NCBI GenBank assembly: GCA_030740335.1
Contig: JASLXL010000232.1
Coordinates: forward strand, 1-8,679
Reading direction: 5' to 3'
Length of the DNA stretch: 8,679 bases
DNA from: SAR202 cluster bacterium
GTDB taxonomy: Bacteria; Chloroflexota; Dehalococcoidia; SAR202; CAJWER01
In this document: positions 1 to 6,106 of the stretch, piece after piece
Numbering within the stretch: the stretch's first letter is position 1
Layout: the number at the start of each line of letters is the position of its first letter
Notes under the pieces: generated by a model
Told to the model about the DNA's origin: nothing
Seen by the model: the letters and a program-made list of their open reading frames with translations, nothing else
The model's database searches: none
Position numbers and translations under genes: made by a program

Positions 1-863
1 AGGGCCCTGGGCACCGGTTCGGTCAGTACGTTTCCAATATTGGTCAGCTGACCGGTGGAGGCGTCGACCGAGTAGCAGGCGATACTGTTGTGTCCCCGGT
101 TTGGGGCGTACAGGAATTCGCCTGATGGAGCGATCTGAATCTGCGCGCAGGTGTTCTCCCCTGTGTAGCCGGTCGGTAGTGTTGAAATGGTCTGCTTGGC
201 AGTCAGTATCCCTGCAGATGGATCGAGGTCGTACGCCGTGACACTCGATCCCTGTTCATTGGAGAAATAGGCCATGTCCAGAGTCGGGTGGTAGCAGTAG
301 TGTCGCGGTCCCGCTTCGTTCTCCGGCGTTACATGGGCCGGAGAGTTGGGCGTGAGCTTTCCGGTACTGTCATCGAAATTGAACTGGTAGATTGAATTAG
401 GTCCTGTGTCGCCGGCGATGTGGGGCACAAAGGCGAATCGGTTGGATCGATCTGTGTGGATGGAGTGGGCTCCGGGAGCAGTAGGAAGCCATTGGACCGG
501 CGGGTCAACAGCAACCCCATCGGATCCGATGCGATGGATGGCCGCAGCGCCGGCCCCGTAGTAGGCGGAGAGCAGATACCTGCCGGTATGGTCTGTGGCC
601 AGAAAGCAGGGGTCGGAATTGAGGGGAATTTCCCCGATTTCGGACAAGCTGTGATCTGTAGGGTCGATGCGGAATGTCATCAGTTCGTTGGTTGTGCGGC
701 ACCCGACGTACAGGAATTTTCGCTCTGGATCTACCGCCAGCGGAGCCGGACGGCCAGAGGTGGGGACATCGCCGCTATGGGTAATGCGGCCTGAGGTGCC
801 GTCTACATCGAAGGCGGCTATTCTGTTTTCTTCCGAAATGGAAACGTACATCCGGTTAGCCAT
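1..863 (-). CDS. Lactonase-family beta-propeller protein (6-phosphogluconolactonase-like), C-terminus cut by window edge
   Basis: This gene starts at the ATG complementary to 861-863 and stays open to the left edge, showing 287 residues. The family is usually about 340-350 residues, so roughly 50-60 C-terminal residues are missing. I translated the frame by hand and found no stop. The N-terminus (MANRMYVSISEENRIAAFDV) begins directly on a propeller strand with no signal peptide, so the protein is probably cytoplasmic. Repeats of the type 'D..G.FLYV.NR' recur. Two hallmarks of the lactonase (COG2706/Pgl) family are visible: GPRHYCYHP with the following YFSNEQGSSVTAYDL, and IQIAPSGEFLYAPNRGHNSIA. 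Proteins of this family hydrolyse 6-phosphogluconolactone or other sugar lactones. The substrate here cannot be read from sequence, and some family members are not Pgl enzymes. The family assignment is firm and the exact reaction is not. Confidence 0.9.
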   Translation of the reverse strand, partial: MANRMYVSISEENRIAAFDVDGTSGRITHSGDVPTSGRPAPLAVDPERKFLYVGCRTTNELMTFRIDPTDHSLSEIGEIPLNSDPCFLATDHTGRYLLSAYYGAGAAAIHRIGSDGVAVDPPVQWLPTAPGAHSIHTDRSNRFAFVPHIAGDTGPNSIYQFNFDDSTGKLTPNSPAHVTPENEAGPRHYCYHPTLDMAYFSNEQGSSVTAYDLDPSAGILTAKQTISTLPTGYTGENTCAQIQIAPSGEFLYAPNRGHNSIACYSVDASTGQLTNIGNVLTEPVPRA

Positions 864-868
864 GGTTG

Positions 869-875
869 CTCCTTT
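869..875 (-). promoter_or_regulatory. Ribosome binding site of the lactonase gene
   Basis: Reading the minus strand, AAAGGAG is followed by a five-base spacer (CAACC) and then the ATG at 863. This strong match fixes the start at 863; the next in-frame ATG is four codons further in. Confidence 0.75.
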
Positions 876-905
876 AGCTAGTTAATCGAGTCCGCGGAGA
901 GATCC

Positions 906-1075
906 TTACCTGACCTCAAAGGCGACTGATAGGTTCGTGACGGTGATTGTGCGGACAATCTCAACGGATTCGGCAGACGATGGGCCGTCATCGACCGATT
1001 CTCCACAGCTGGCTGTTAGCATTGCCATGGCTGAGAGGACCAGAACAGCAGGGCCACGAGACGTTTCGGAAGCAT
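906..1075 (-). pseudogene. Remnant of a small lipoprotein gene, frameshifted inside its signal peptide
   Basis: No intact gene is present, but two frames together make a convincing lipoprotein leader. From the ATG at 1075-1073 one frame gives MLPKRLVALLF, a basic N-region followed by a hydrophobic start. Around 1041-1048 the hydrophobic core continues in another frame as VLVLSAMAMLTASC, a plausible lipobox with Cys. That frame then gives GESVDDGPSSAESVEIVRTI and stops at TAA 906-908. A single missing base near 1043-1048 would join the halves. The mature part would be only about 33 residues, so the gene is also truncated or degraded. The acidic/Ser stretch followed by V-E-I-V-R-T-I-T-V-T resembles the start of many lipid-anchored solute-binding proteins, but that is a guess. 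It lies 42 bases upstream of the lactonase in the same direction. No good ribosome binding site is seen. A chance ORF remains possible. Confidence 0.4.
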
Positions 1076-1290
1076 CAATCAAGCTTAACAGGTGATGGTG
1101 CCTATCCACTGGTGTGAGCCGCCATTTTCGGTATTCAGGTCGGGACATGACTGTGTTAAAACATCAGAACGACGTTCGGCGTATGCACAGGCTGGCTGGA
1201 ATGCGCGGCCATGTGAGATGATGCTCCACACTAATCTTGAGGCCAGCGCATATCCACTCGCGCCCGAACGTAAAAGGGGGGGAGGGAACG
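1076..1290. other. Divergent intergenic region between the minus-strand lactonase side and the plus-strand block
   Basis: With the remnant at 906-1075 set aside, 864-1290 has no firm gene. This 215-base part should hold the promoters firing left and right, but I find no convincing paired -35/-10 boxes, operator palindrome or terminator. ORFs across it lack ribosome binding sites and recognisable protein content. The only clear signal is the ribosome binding site at its right end. Confidence 0.4.
1281..1285 (+). promoter_or_regulatory. Ribosome binding site that selects the TTG start of the AHSA1 gene
   Basis: GGAGG sits five bases before TTG at 1291. The upstream in-frame TTG at 1237 has no such element, and the 18 residues it would add do not belong to the family. 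This places the start at 1291. Confidence 0.7.
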
Positions 1291-1758
1291 TTGTCGGATT
1301 CCTACATTATCAGTCGAGTGATCCGGGCCACGCCGAAGCGGTTGTTCGAGGCCTGGCTCGACAGTCGAGAGCACAGTGACATAACGGGCCTAGTCGCCAT
1401 CGTGGACCCTGCGGTCGGTGGGATTATCAACGCGCTCGACGGGCTGATTGCAGGCACCAATATACAGGTAGAGCCGTACCATCGAATCGTTCAGGTGTGG
1501 GAAGTCGCGTCTACTGATGTCGCGTCTTTCAAATCTCGCGTGGAAATTGTGCTGTCTACGCTCATGGGGGAGGGTGCGATAGCCAATGCCCACGATGACG
1601 GCACAACCATCACTGTGACCCACTCGAAGCTGTCGACCGGCCAGTCTCTATTCAGTCCAGAATGGTGGGAACAGACCTACTTCGGTAGAATGGACAAATA
1701 CTTCTCCAGGAACAGGAACGGGTTCGTGCATCCCGCGCACCAGAGGGAGCCGAAGTAA
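1291..1758 (+). CDS. AHSA1/SRPBCC-domain protein (START-like ligand-binding fold)
   Basis: The 155-residue protein starts at TTG 1291, chosen because of the GGAGG just upstream. It matches the Activator of Hsp90 ATPase homologue 1-like group of the SRPBCC superfamily in order: an opening strand (YIISRVIRATP, about residues 5-15), a helix with FEAWLDS, the HSDITG motif, D-P-x-V-G-G (about 39-44), 'G-x-N-I-x-V-E-P-x-x-R-I-V-Q-V-W', then GTTITVTHS and a Trp/Tyr-rich C-terminal helix (EWWEQTYFGRMDKYF). Length is normal for a single-domain member. These bacterial proteins have a hydrophobic cavity and are mostly of unknown function; a role with Hsp90 should not be assumed. It has no signal peptide and is probably cytoplasmic. 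It is the first gene of the plus-strand block: only one base separates its TAA from the next ATG, which suggests co-transcription and coupled translation. Confidence 0.88.
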   Translation: MSDSYIISRVIRATPKRLFEAWLDSREHSDITGLVAIVDPAVGGIINALDGLIAGTNIQVEPYHRIVQVWEVASTDVASFKSRVEIVLSTLMGEGAIANAHDDGTTITVTHSKLSTGQSLFSPEWWEQTYFGRMDKYFSRNRNGFVHPAHQREPK

Positions 1759-1759
1759 A

Positions 1760-2920
1760 ATGGCTGACATGATCCGGTTCAGCGAACACCTCATTGAAGA
1801 CGGGTTCGCCTACTGCTATGCGATATCTGCCGTTGACCTTACGGGCAACGGTAGCCTGGACCTCGTGGTCCCGGACACCAATGTCGGCCTCTACTGGTTC
1901 GAGAATGACGGCAACGGCTCGTTTACACGACACACGATCCAGAACCGCGTAGGCCAATGGCTGGAGCGGCACGCCGTCGCCGACATCAATGGCGATGGCA
2001 AACCTGAGATCGTTTTTGTAGACAACATCAACGGATGTCTCATCTATTTTACGTATGAGGGCAACCCGCGCGACAGTGCCTCGTGGAACTACAGATACAT
2101 CACAGAAGGCGAACTGCCCGGGGCATATGACGTTACGATCGCAGACCTTACCGGCAACGGCAACCTGGATGTGGCGACCTCGGACTGGCGAATCGGGAAC
2201 TCGTTTGCATGGTTCGAAAATCGCGGCGAGTCCTGGAACAAGCACGTGATCGAGGAAGGAGCCGACGAATCGCGCACTATTGAGGCTGCAGATTTCAACG
2301 GGGATGGGCGTCCAGATCTGTTGGCGGGGGCACGAGTTGGAGGCGAGATAATTTGGTACAAGAACCTAGGCGGCGAGGGCGATGATCGATGGGAAAAGCA
2401 CTTCATCGACACAGCGCCTGGCCCGTGGCACGGTCACGCGGTAGACATGGACAGCGATGGCGATCTCGATGTCGTTATCACGCTGTGGGACTTCGACCCG
2501 AGCCTGGTTGTCGGCTCCTCACCTCGAATCGCCGGCCATCGCGAATCGGGCGGTAAGGGTTTGAATCAGGTCGTGTGGTACGAAAACGATGGAAGCCCTG
2601 AAGCTGGTCCGTGGAAGAAGCACATCATCGCTGACAACTTTCCCATGGCGTTCGAGGCTGTCGCAGCCGACATCGACGGTGACGGCCAGGTCGAGGTCGT
2701 GGTGACAGCTGGGTCCAACAAGGGGGGCCGCGTGGTTGTGTTCAAACACGACGGAGATCCGCGAGGACCGTGGAGACCGCAGGTCCTGAAAGAGGGATGG
2801 CCCAACGTGCGCCAGGTTATCCTGGCTGACCTCACCGGCAATGGCCTACTAGACATTGTGGCGTCCGCCGAGCGGGGGAGCAACGAACTGCGATGGTGGC
2901 GAAACGAGGGCCCCGCCTAG
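1760..2920 (+). CDS. FG-GAP/VCBS-repeat seven-bladed beta-propeller protein, copy 1
   Basis: The 386-residue protein carries seven calcium-loop motifs of the D-x-(N/T/D)-G-(D/N)-G-x-x-(D/E) type, starting near residues 26, 75, 129, 178, 229, 304 and 357. Spacing is about 50 residues except 75 between the fifth and sixth. Each is followed by a hydrophobic strand and a 'WYEN/WFEN' strand, the usual FG-GAP blade pattern, so a single seven-bladed propeller is predicted. There is no signal peptide or membrane segment, unlike most FG-GAP proteins known from cell surfaces, and no upstream in-frame leader. Histidines sit directly before two calcium loops (His71 in LERHAVADING; His224 and His226 in PWHGHAVDMD) and are kept in copy 2. 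The start overlaps the tail of the AHSA1 gene, with GAGGGAG at 1743-1749 as ribosome binding site. The family is certain; the function is unknown. Options are a lyase-type enzyme, a scaffold or a binding protein. Confidence 0.9.
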   Translation: MADMIRFSEHLIEDGFAYCYAISAVDLTGNGSLDLVVPDTNVGLYWFENDGNGSFTRHTIQNRVGQWLERHAVADINGDGKPEIVFVDNINGCLIYFTYEGNPRDSASWNYRYITEGELPGAYDVTIADLTGNGNLDVATSDWRIGNSFAWFENRGESWNKHVIEEGADESRTIEAADFNGDGRPDLLAGARVGGEIIWYKNLGGEGDDRWEKHFIDTAPGPWHGHAVDMDSDGDLDVVITLWDFDPSLVVGSSPRIAGHRESGGKGLNQVVWYENDGSPEAGPWKKHIIADNFPMAFEAVAADIDGDGQVEVVVTAGSNKGGRVVVFKHDGDPRGPWRPQVLKEGWPNVRQVILADLTGNGLLDIVASAERGSNELRWWRNEGPA

Positions 2921-3006
2921 GGCAATCTAGCGGTGACACGTTTTGCATGGGACACCTGATGCTCACAAACCAGAAGACCTATATTACCCAGACTGAGGAG
3001 TGGTAG

Positions 3007-3786
3007 ATGAACACACCGGTTATCGATATGCACAGCCACGTCGGGAACGACACCTCCAACGGCATGGTGGATGACGCCGACGCCTATGTCAGAATCATGG
3101 ACACGGCGGGTGTGGACCGCGCGCCAGTTAGCTGTATTTTCTACGGCGATGTCACTCGGTGCAACGACACGACTGCAGCCTTCGTGGCGAAGAATCCGGA
3201 CCGATTTATGGGCGTCGCCTTTGTTACCCCCTTCTACCCCGAACAGGCCATCGCCGAGTTGGAGAGGGCGTTCGACGTGTTGGGTATGGTATTTCTCAAG
3301 GTCTATCCCAGCTACGTCCGCAAGCCGATCGACGATAATGTGTACGAGACTATTCTCCAGTGGTGCAACAATCGCTCGATAATCGTCAAGTGCCACACCG
3401 AGTACATGGAGGGCAGCAATACCTACACTGACCCCGACCGGTTCATCGACCTGGCTCAAACGTACAAGAACATACGTTGGATACTGGCCCACTCCGGCAA
3501 CGTCCGAGAGGGGCAGCTTCGCGCGGTCGCGGCCGCCCAGTCCAGCCGCAACATATATCTGGAGACCTGCTCATCCTGGGGCGACCACGGCACGATCGAG
3601 CGCCTGGTCGAAGGGGCCGGTGAGGATCGTGTGCTCTATGGTTCGGACATGCCGTTGATGGACGCACGTGCACAAATCGGTCGTATCGTCACGGCGGACA
3701 TATCGCAGGAGGCCAAGCGCAGAGTCCTTGGCCTCAACGCCGCCGAACTGCTCGGAATTTCTGTGAAGTGGATCGACTCGCCATAA
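3007..3786 (+). CDS. Amidohydrolase-2 family metal-dependent hydrolase/decarboxylase
   Basis: The 259-residue TIM-barrel protein has the full set of metal ligands: His9 and His11 in DMHSHVG at the end of the first strand, Lys98 in FLKVYP, His130 in VKCHTEY, His162 in ILAHSGN and Asp214 in YGSDMP. That pattern is typical of PF04909 (amidohydrolase 2), whose members hydrolyse lactones, esters or amides or decarboxylate aromatic acids using a divalent metal. The substrate cannot be told from sequence. Length is at the short end of the family but all strands appear present, ending with the usual 'GLNAAELLGI' helix. There is no signal peptide, so it is cytoplasmic. GAGGAG at 2995-3000 lies six bases before the ATG. 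It follows the first propeller gene by 86 bases and is followed after 29 bases by a degenerate relative, suggesting that the two products act together. Confidence 0.92.
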   Translation: MNTPVIDMHSHVGNDTSNGMVDDADAYVRIMDTAGVDRAPVSCIFYGDVTRCNDTTAAFVAKNPDRFMGVAFVTPFYPEQAIAELERAFDVLGMVFLKVYPSYVRKPIDDNVYETILQWCNNRSIIVKCHTEYMEGSNTYTDPDRFIDLAQTYKNIRWILAHSGNVREGQLRAVAAAQSSRNIYLETCSSWGDHGTIERLVEGAGEDRVLYGSDMPLMDARAQIGRIVTADISQEAKRRVLGLNAAELLGISVKWIDSP

Positions 3787-3815
3787 GCTATATTTACCGA
3801 TTGGAGTGACAAGAA

Positions 3816-4577
3816 ATGGGCCAGGTAGACCTCAACTTCAAACCGACCGTACCAGTATTCGATGCCAACGTTGCACTGGGCCGTCGACACGACCGGAGAG
3901 TCAGCCCCGACGCCGATACCCCCGAAGCAACCGTCGCGGAACTGGCCCGAGCCGGCATCCAACAAGCGCTGGTCTATTCGCCCCATGCCATCGACTTCGA
4001 CTCGAATGACGGTAATAACTTGCTGTTCGAGACGGTCCAGGGGCACGATGCCCTTGTTCCCCAGTTCTTTTGCAATCCATCTGTCGACAATCTAGACAGG
4101 TTCTCGGCCGATGTCGCAGAGCGGGACGTTCGGGCCGTGCGTCTTGCTCCGAAGACTCACGGCTACCCCTTCAGAGAATGGATAGCCGGAGAGTGGCTGG
4201 AGTGGATGGGGCGCGTGAACATGCCGTTCTGGGTCGCCGCACCCGACATCGACCCCTCGGAACTTCGCGACACGATGGCGGCACACCCTGAGGTCAATTT
4301 CGTGCTGGCGGAGGTTCACTACGCTCATTTGTCCTGGGCGACGCCGCTACTAAAGAGCCTGCCGAATGGATACATAGAGATATCTAGGTTCGTTCTGTTC
4401 AATGGCATCGCTCGTCTTCTGGAGGCTATCGGTAGCAAACGCATCCTTTTCGGCTCTGCATTCCCTGAGTCCCCAATGGCGCCGCAACTTTACAACCTCC
4501 ACCTGAATGACATAGACAACGATACTCTTGCTGCCATATGTTCCGGCAACCTGGAGCGATTGCTCGGGATTAAGTAG
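3816..4577 (+). CDS. Amidohydrolase-fold protein lacking the metal ligands (probable pseudoenzyme)
   Basis: The 253-residue protein follows the amidohydrolase-2 fold: opening 'VFDANVALG', an 'ELARAGIQQALVYSP' helix-strand, 'VRAVRLAPKTHGYPF', 'WATPLLKSLPNGYIEIS' and 'KRILFGSAFPESP', then a final 'GNLERLLGIK' helix. Compared with the gene before it, every metal position has changed. The H-x-H pair is Asn18/Ala20, the strand carrying His130 there reads PFWVAAPD, the LAHSG histidine is Glu166 in LAEVH, and the GSD aspartate is Ala215 in GSAFP. The reading frame is intact with a good GGAG nine bases upstream, so this looks like a maintained protein and not a decaying gene. I infer a regulatory or structural partner of the upstream amidohydrolase, or an enzyme using metal-free chemistry. 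I recall divergent amidohydrolases of this 'FDAN..LGR' type in other environmental bacteria, so the type may not be new. Confidence 0.82.
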   Translation: MGQVDLNFKPTVPVFDANVALGRRHDRRVSPDADTPEATVAELARAGIQQALVYSPHAIDFDSNDGNNLLFETVQGHDALVPQFFCNPSVDNLDRFSADVAERDVRAVRLAPKTHGYPFREWIAGEWLEWMGRVNMPFWVAAPDIDPSELRDTMAAHPEVNFVLAEVHYAHLSWATPLLKSLPNGYIEISRFVLFNGIARLLEAIGSKRILFGSAFPESPMAPQLYNLHLNDIDNDTLAAICSGNLERLLGIK

Positions 4578-4688
4578 TAGCGGACGCATTGGTGGCAAAG
4601 GGGTCGGACAACCCCAGCCGAGAGACTGGTCGTTCCGAGTGAAGCGCCCCACGGCGGCGACAGTATCCGCGCAGGAGACTATTCAAAA

Positions 4689-4953
4689 ATGCTAGGTGAG
4701 GTGTTGGCGCTCGCTTCGGCATTGTTTCTTGGTCTCTCCAGCGCCCTGGTCAAGAACCTTGCTGGGCGCCTCCACGCTGACATTCACAGCTGCACTCAAG
4801 TAGAGTACGCCGGCCACCGTGGTAATCTTGAACTCGACCGCTCCCCTATTTGTTGTACCTATAACCATCATCTGGTTGCACGAAAGGATCACCAGGGAGG
4901 TGGCGGTGGGAACGTTCGCGTGTTTCGCGGGTGTAATCTTGACCTCTATATAA
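4689..4953 (+). pseudogene. Decayed EamA/DMT-family permease: start and end fused, frameshift and internal stop
   Basis: The ATG at 4689, with AGGAG at 4673-4677, opens MLGEVLALASALFLGLSSAL followed by VKNLAGRL, a typical first transmembrane segment of an EamA-type drug/metabolite transporter. The frame then leaves the family. In the +1 frame from about 4777 the family returns as LTFTAALK, stop TAG (4801-4803), STPATVVILNSTAPLFVVPI, then IIWLHERITREVAVGTFACF and AGVILTS, ending at TAA 4951-4953. This second part matches the final quarter of EamA proteins, including the conserved L-x-E-R-I-T loop. The intact family has about 290 residues and ten transmembrane segments, so most of the middle is deleted. 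The TAG stands where aromatic residues such as Tyr are common. A frame shift and an in-frame stop make a functional product unlikely. It lies between the amidohydrolase pair and the second propeller gene. Confidence 0.82.
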
Positions 4954-4993
4954 CAATTCAAGCTGCTCCAAAACCTATCCTGGAGGTATTGCA

Positions 4994-6106
4994 ATGACCG
5001 AGTTCGTGAGATTCGAAGAGCGCCTGATAGGCGACAGCTACAACTACACAATCGGTGTGTCCGCGGTAGACCTGACGGGCACCGGCTCCCTTGATCTGGT
5101 GAGCACCGACACCAACGTCGGGCTCTACTGGTATGAGAACGACGGCAAAGGCAATTTCACGAAACACGTCGTCCACGAACGCTCCAACGAGTGGCTGGAG
5201 CGCCACGCTATCGCCGATATCAACGGCGACAGCAAGCCCGAAATCGTGACCATCGACAACATCAACGGAAGCGTGTTGTGGTTCGAATTCGACGGCGACC
5301 CGAGGGAAGCCGCCTCCTGGTCTCAACACTACATATGCCACGAGGGCCTATCCGGCGCATACGACGTGGCGGTCGCGGACTACGACTGCGACGGCGAGCT
5401 GGAGGTCGTCGCTTCGAGTTGGATCAAGGGCAACAGATTTGCGTACTTTGACCGGCAAGACGGTGAGTGGATCATGAGCATCATCGACGAAAACGTAAAG
5501 GACACGCGAATGGTGTCCGCCGTGGACGTGAACGGTAACGGCAGGCCAGATCTGGTCGGGACGGCAACACGCGACGACATGTTCATGTGGTACGAAAACC
5601 CCGGAGATCCATTCAATCGCCCATGGAAGCGGCACATCATCGACACGGCTCCGCAACCGCACCACGGCCACCCTGTCGACATGGACGGCGACGGCGGGGT
5701 AGATCTGGTAATGGCCATCCGTGGCGATACCAGCGAAAAGCTAGCGTTGGAGACGCCTGGCTCGCAGATCGCCTGGTACGAACAGGGGACGGATGGTAGT
5801 TGGATTAAGCACGTCATCGCAGAGGAATTTCACCAGGCATCGGAGGCGGTGGCCGCTGACATTGACGGCGACGGTCAGATGGAGGTGGTCGCCACCGCAT
5901 GGGGACTTGAAGGACGCGTGGCGATCTTCAAACACCGTGGCGACCCGAGAGGTCCATGGGACATGCAGATACTGAAGTCACCGTGGGCCAAGGTCGCCCA
6001 GCCTATCGTCGTCGATTTGGACGGCGACGGACGCCTCGACATCGTTGTCTGCGCCGAGCGTGGAAGCAACGAGTTGCGCTGGTGGCGCAATCTAGGTCCA
6101 GCTTAA
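4994..6106 (+). CDS. FG-GAP/VCBS-repeat seven-bladed beta-propeller protein, copy 2
   Basis: The 370-residue protein is a paralogue of the product of 1760-2920. I count 37 identities in the first 60 aligned residues, and the last residues (AERGSNELRWWRN then GPA) are the same. Seven calcium-loop motifs start near residues 26, 75, 129, 178, 229, 289 and 341; the first five are at exactly the same positions as in copy 1. Copy 2 lacks about 15 residues of a loop between the fifth and sixth motifs. Some loops have drifted (DINGDSKPE in the second). His71 and His224/His226 (HHGHPVDMD) are conserved. No signal peptide or membrane segment is seen. GGAGG at 4982-4986 lies seven bases before the ATG. 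The stop overlaps the stop of the convergent copper lipoprotein gene. Function is unknown; keeping both copies beside the amidohydrolase pair suggests related but distinct roles. Confidence 0.9.
   Translation: MTEFVRFEERLIGDSYNYTIGVSAVDLTGTGSLDLVSTDTNVGLYWYENDGKGNFTKHVVHERSNEWLERHAIADINGDSKPEIVTIDNINGSVLWFEFDGDPREAASWSQHYICHEGLSGAYDVAVADYDCDGELEVVASSWIKGNRFAYFDRQDGEWIMSIIDENVKDTRMVSAVDVNGNGRPDLVGTATRDDMFMWYENPGDPFNRPWKRHIIDTAPQPHHGHPVDMDGDGGVDLVMAIRGDTSEKLALETPGSQIAWYEQGTDGSWIKHVIAEEFHQASEAVAADIDGDGQMEVVATAWGLEGRVAIFKHRGDPRGPWDMQILKSPWAKVAQPIVVDLDGDGRLDIVVCAERGSNELRWWRNLGPA

Noticed and set aside
1237..1239. Upstream TTG start for the AHSA1 gene
   Set aside because: There is no ribosome binding site, and the extra 18 residues are not family-like. 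TTG 1291 follows GGAGG.
1652..2245. Long minus-strand ORF antisense to the first propeller gene, with a similar antisense ORF at 4958-5341
   Set aside because: The two resemble each other only because the sense genes are paralogues. Neither has a ribosome binding site or recognisable domain, and the sense frames are firm.
2566..2883. Minus-strand ORF antisense to the end of the first propeller, similar to those at 5380-5817 and 5875-6090
   Set aside because: This is a mirror of conserved calcium-loop codons on the sense strand; the composition (Ser/Pro/Arg-rich) is typical of shadow frames.
2917..3492. 191-residue minus-strand ORF over the first amidohydrolase
   Set aside because: The plus strand encodes a complete amidohydrolase with all catalytic residues, and the antisense product shows no family features.
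4600..4615. Small hairpin GGGGT/ACCCC after the second amidohydrolase as a terminator
   Set aside because: The stem is only five pairs and is not followed by a T-run.
4954..4993. TATATAA near 4947-4953 as a promoter for the second propeller
   Set aside because: There is no matching -35 element, and it lies inside the decayed permease sequence; composition alone could produce it.
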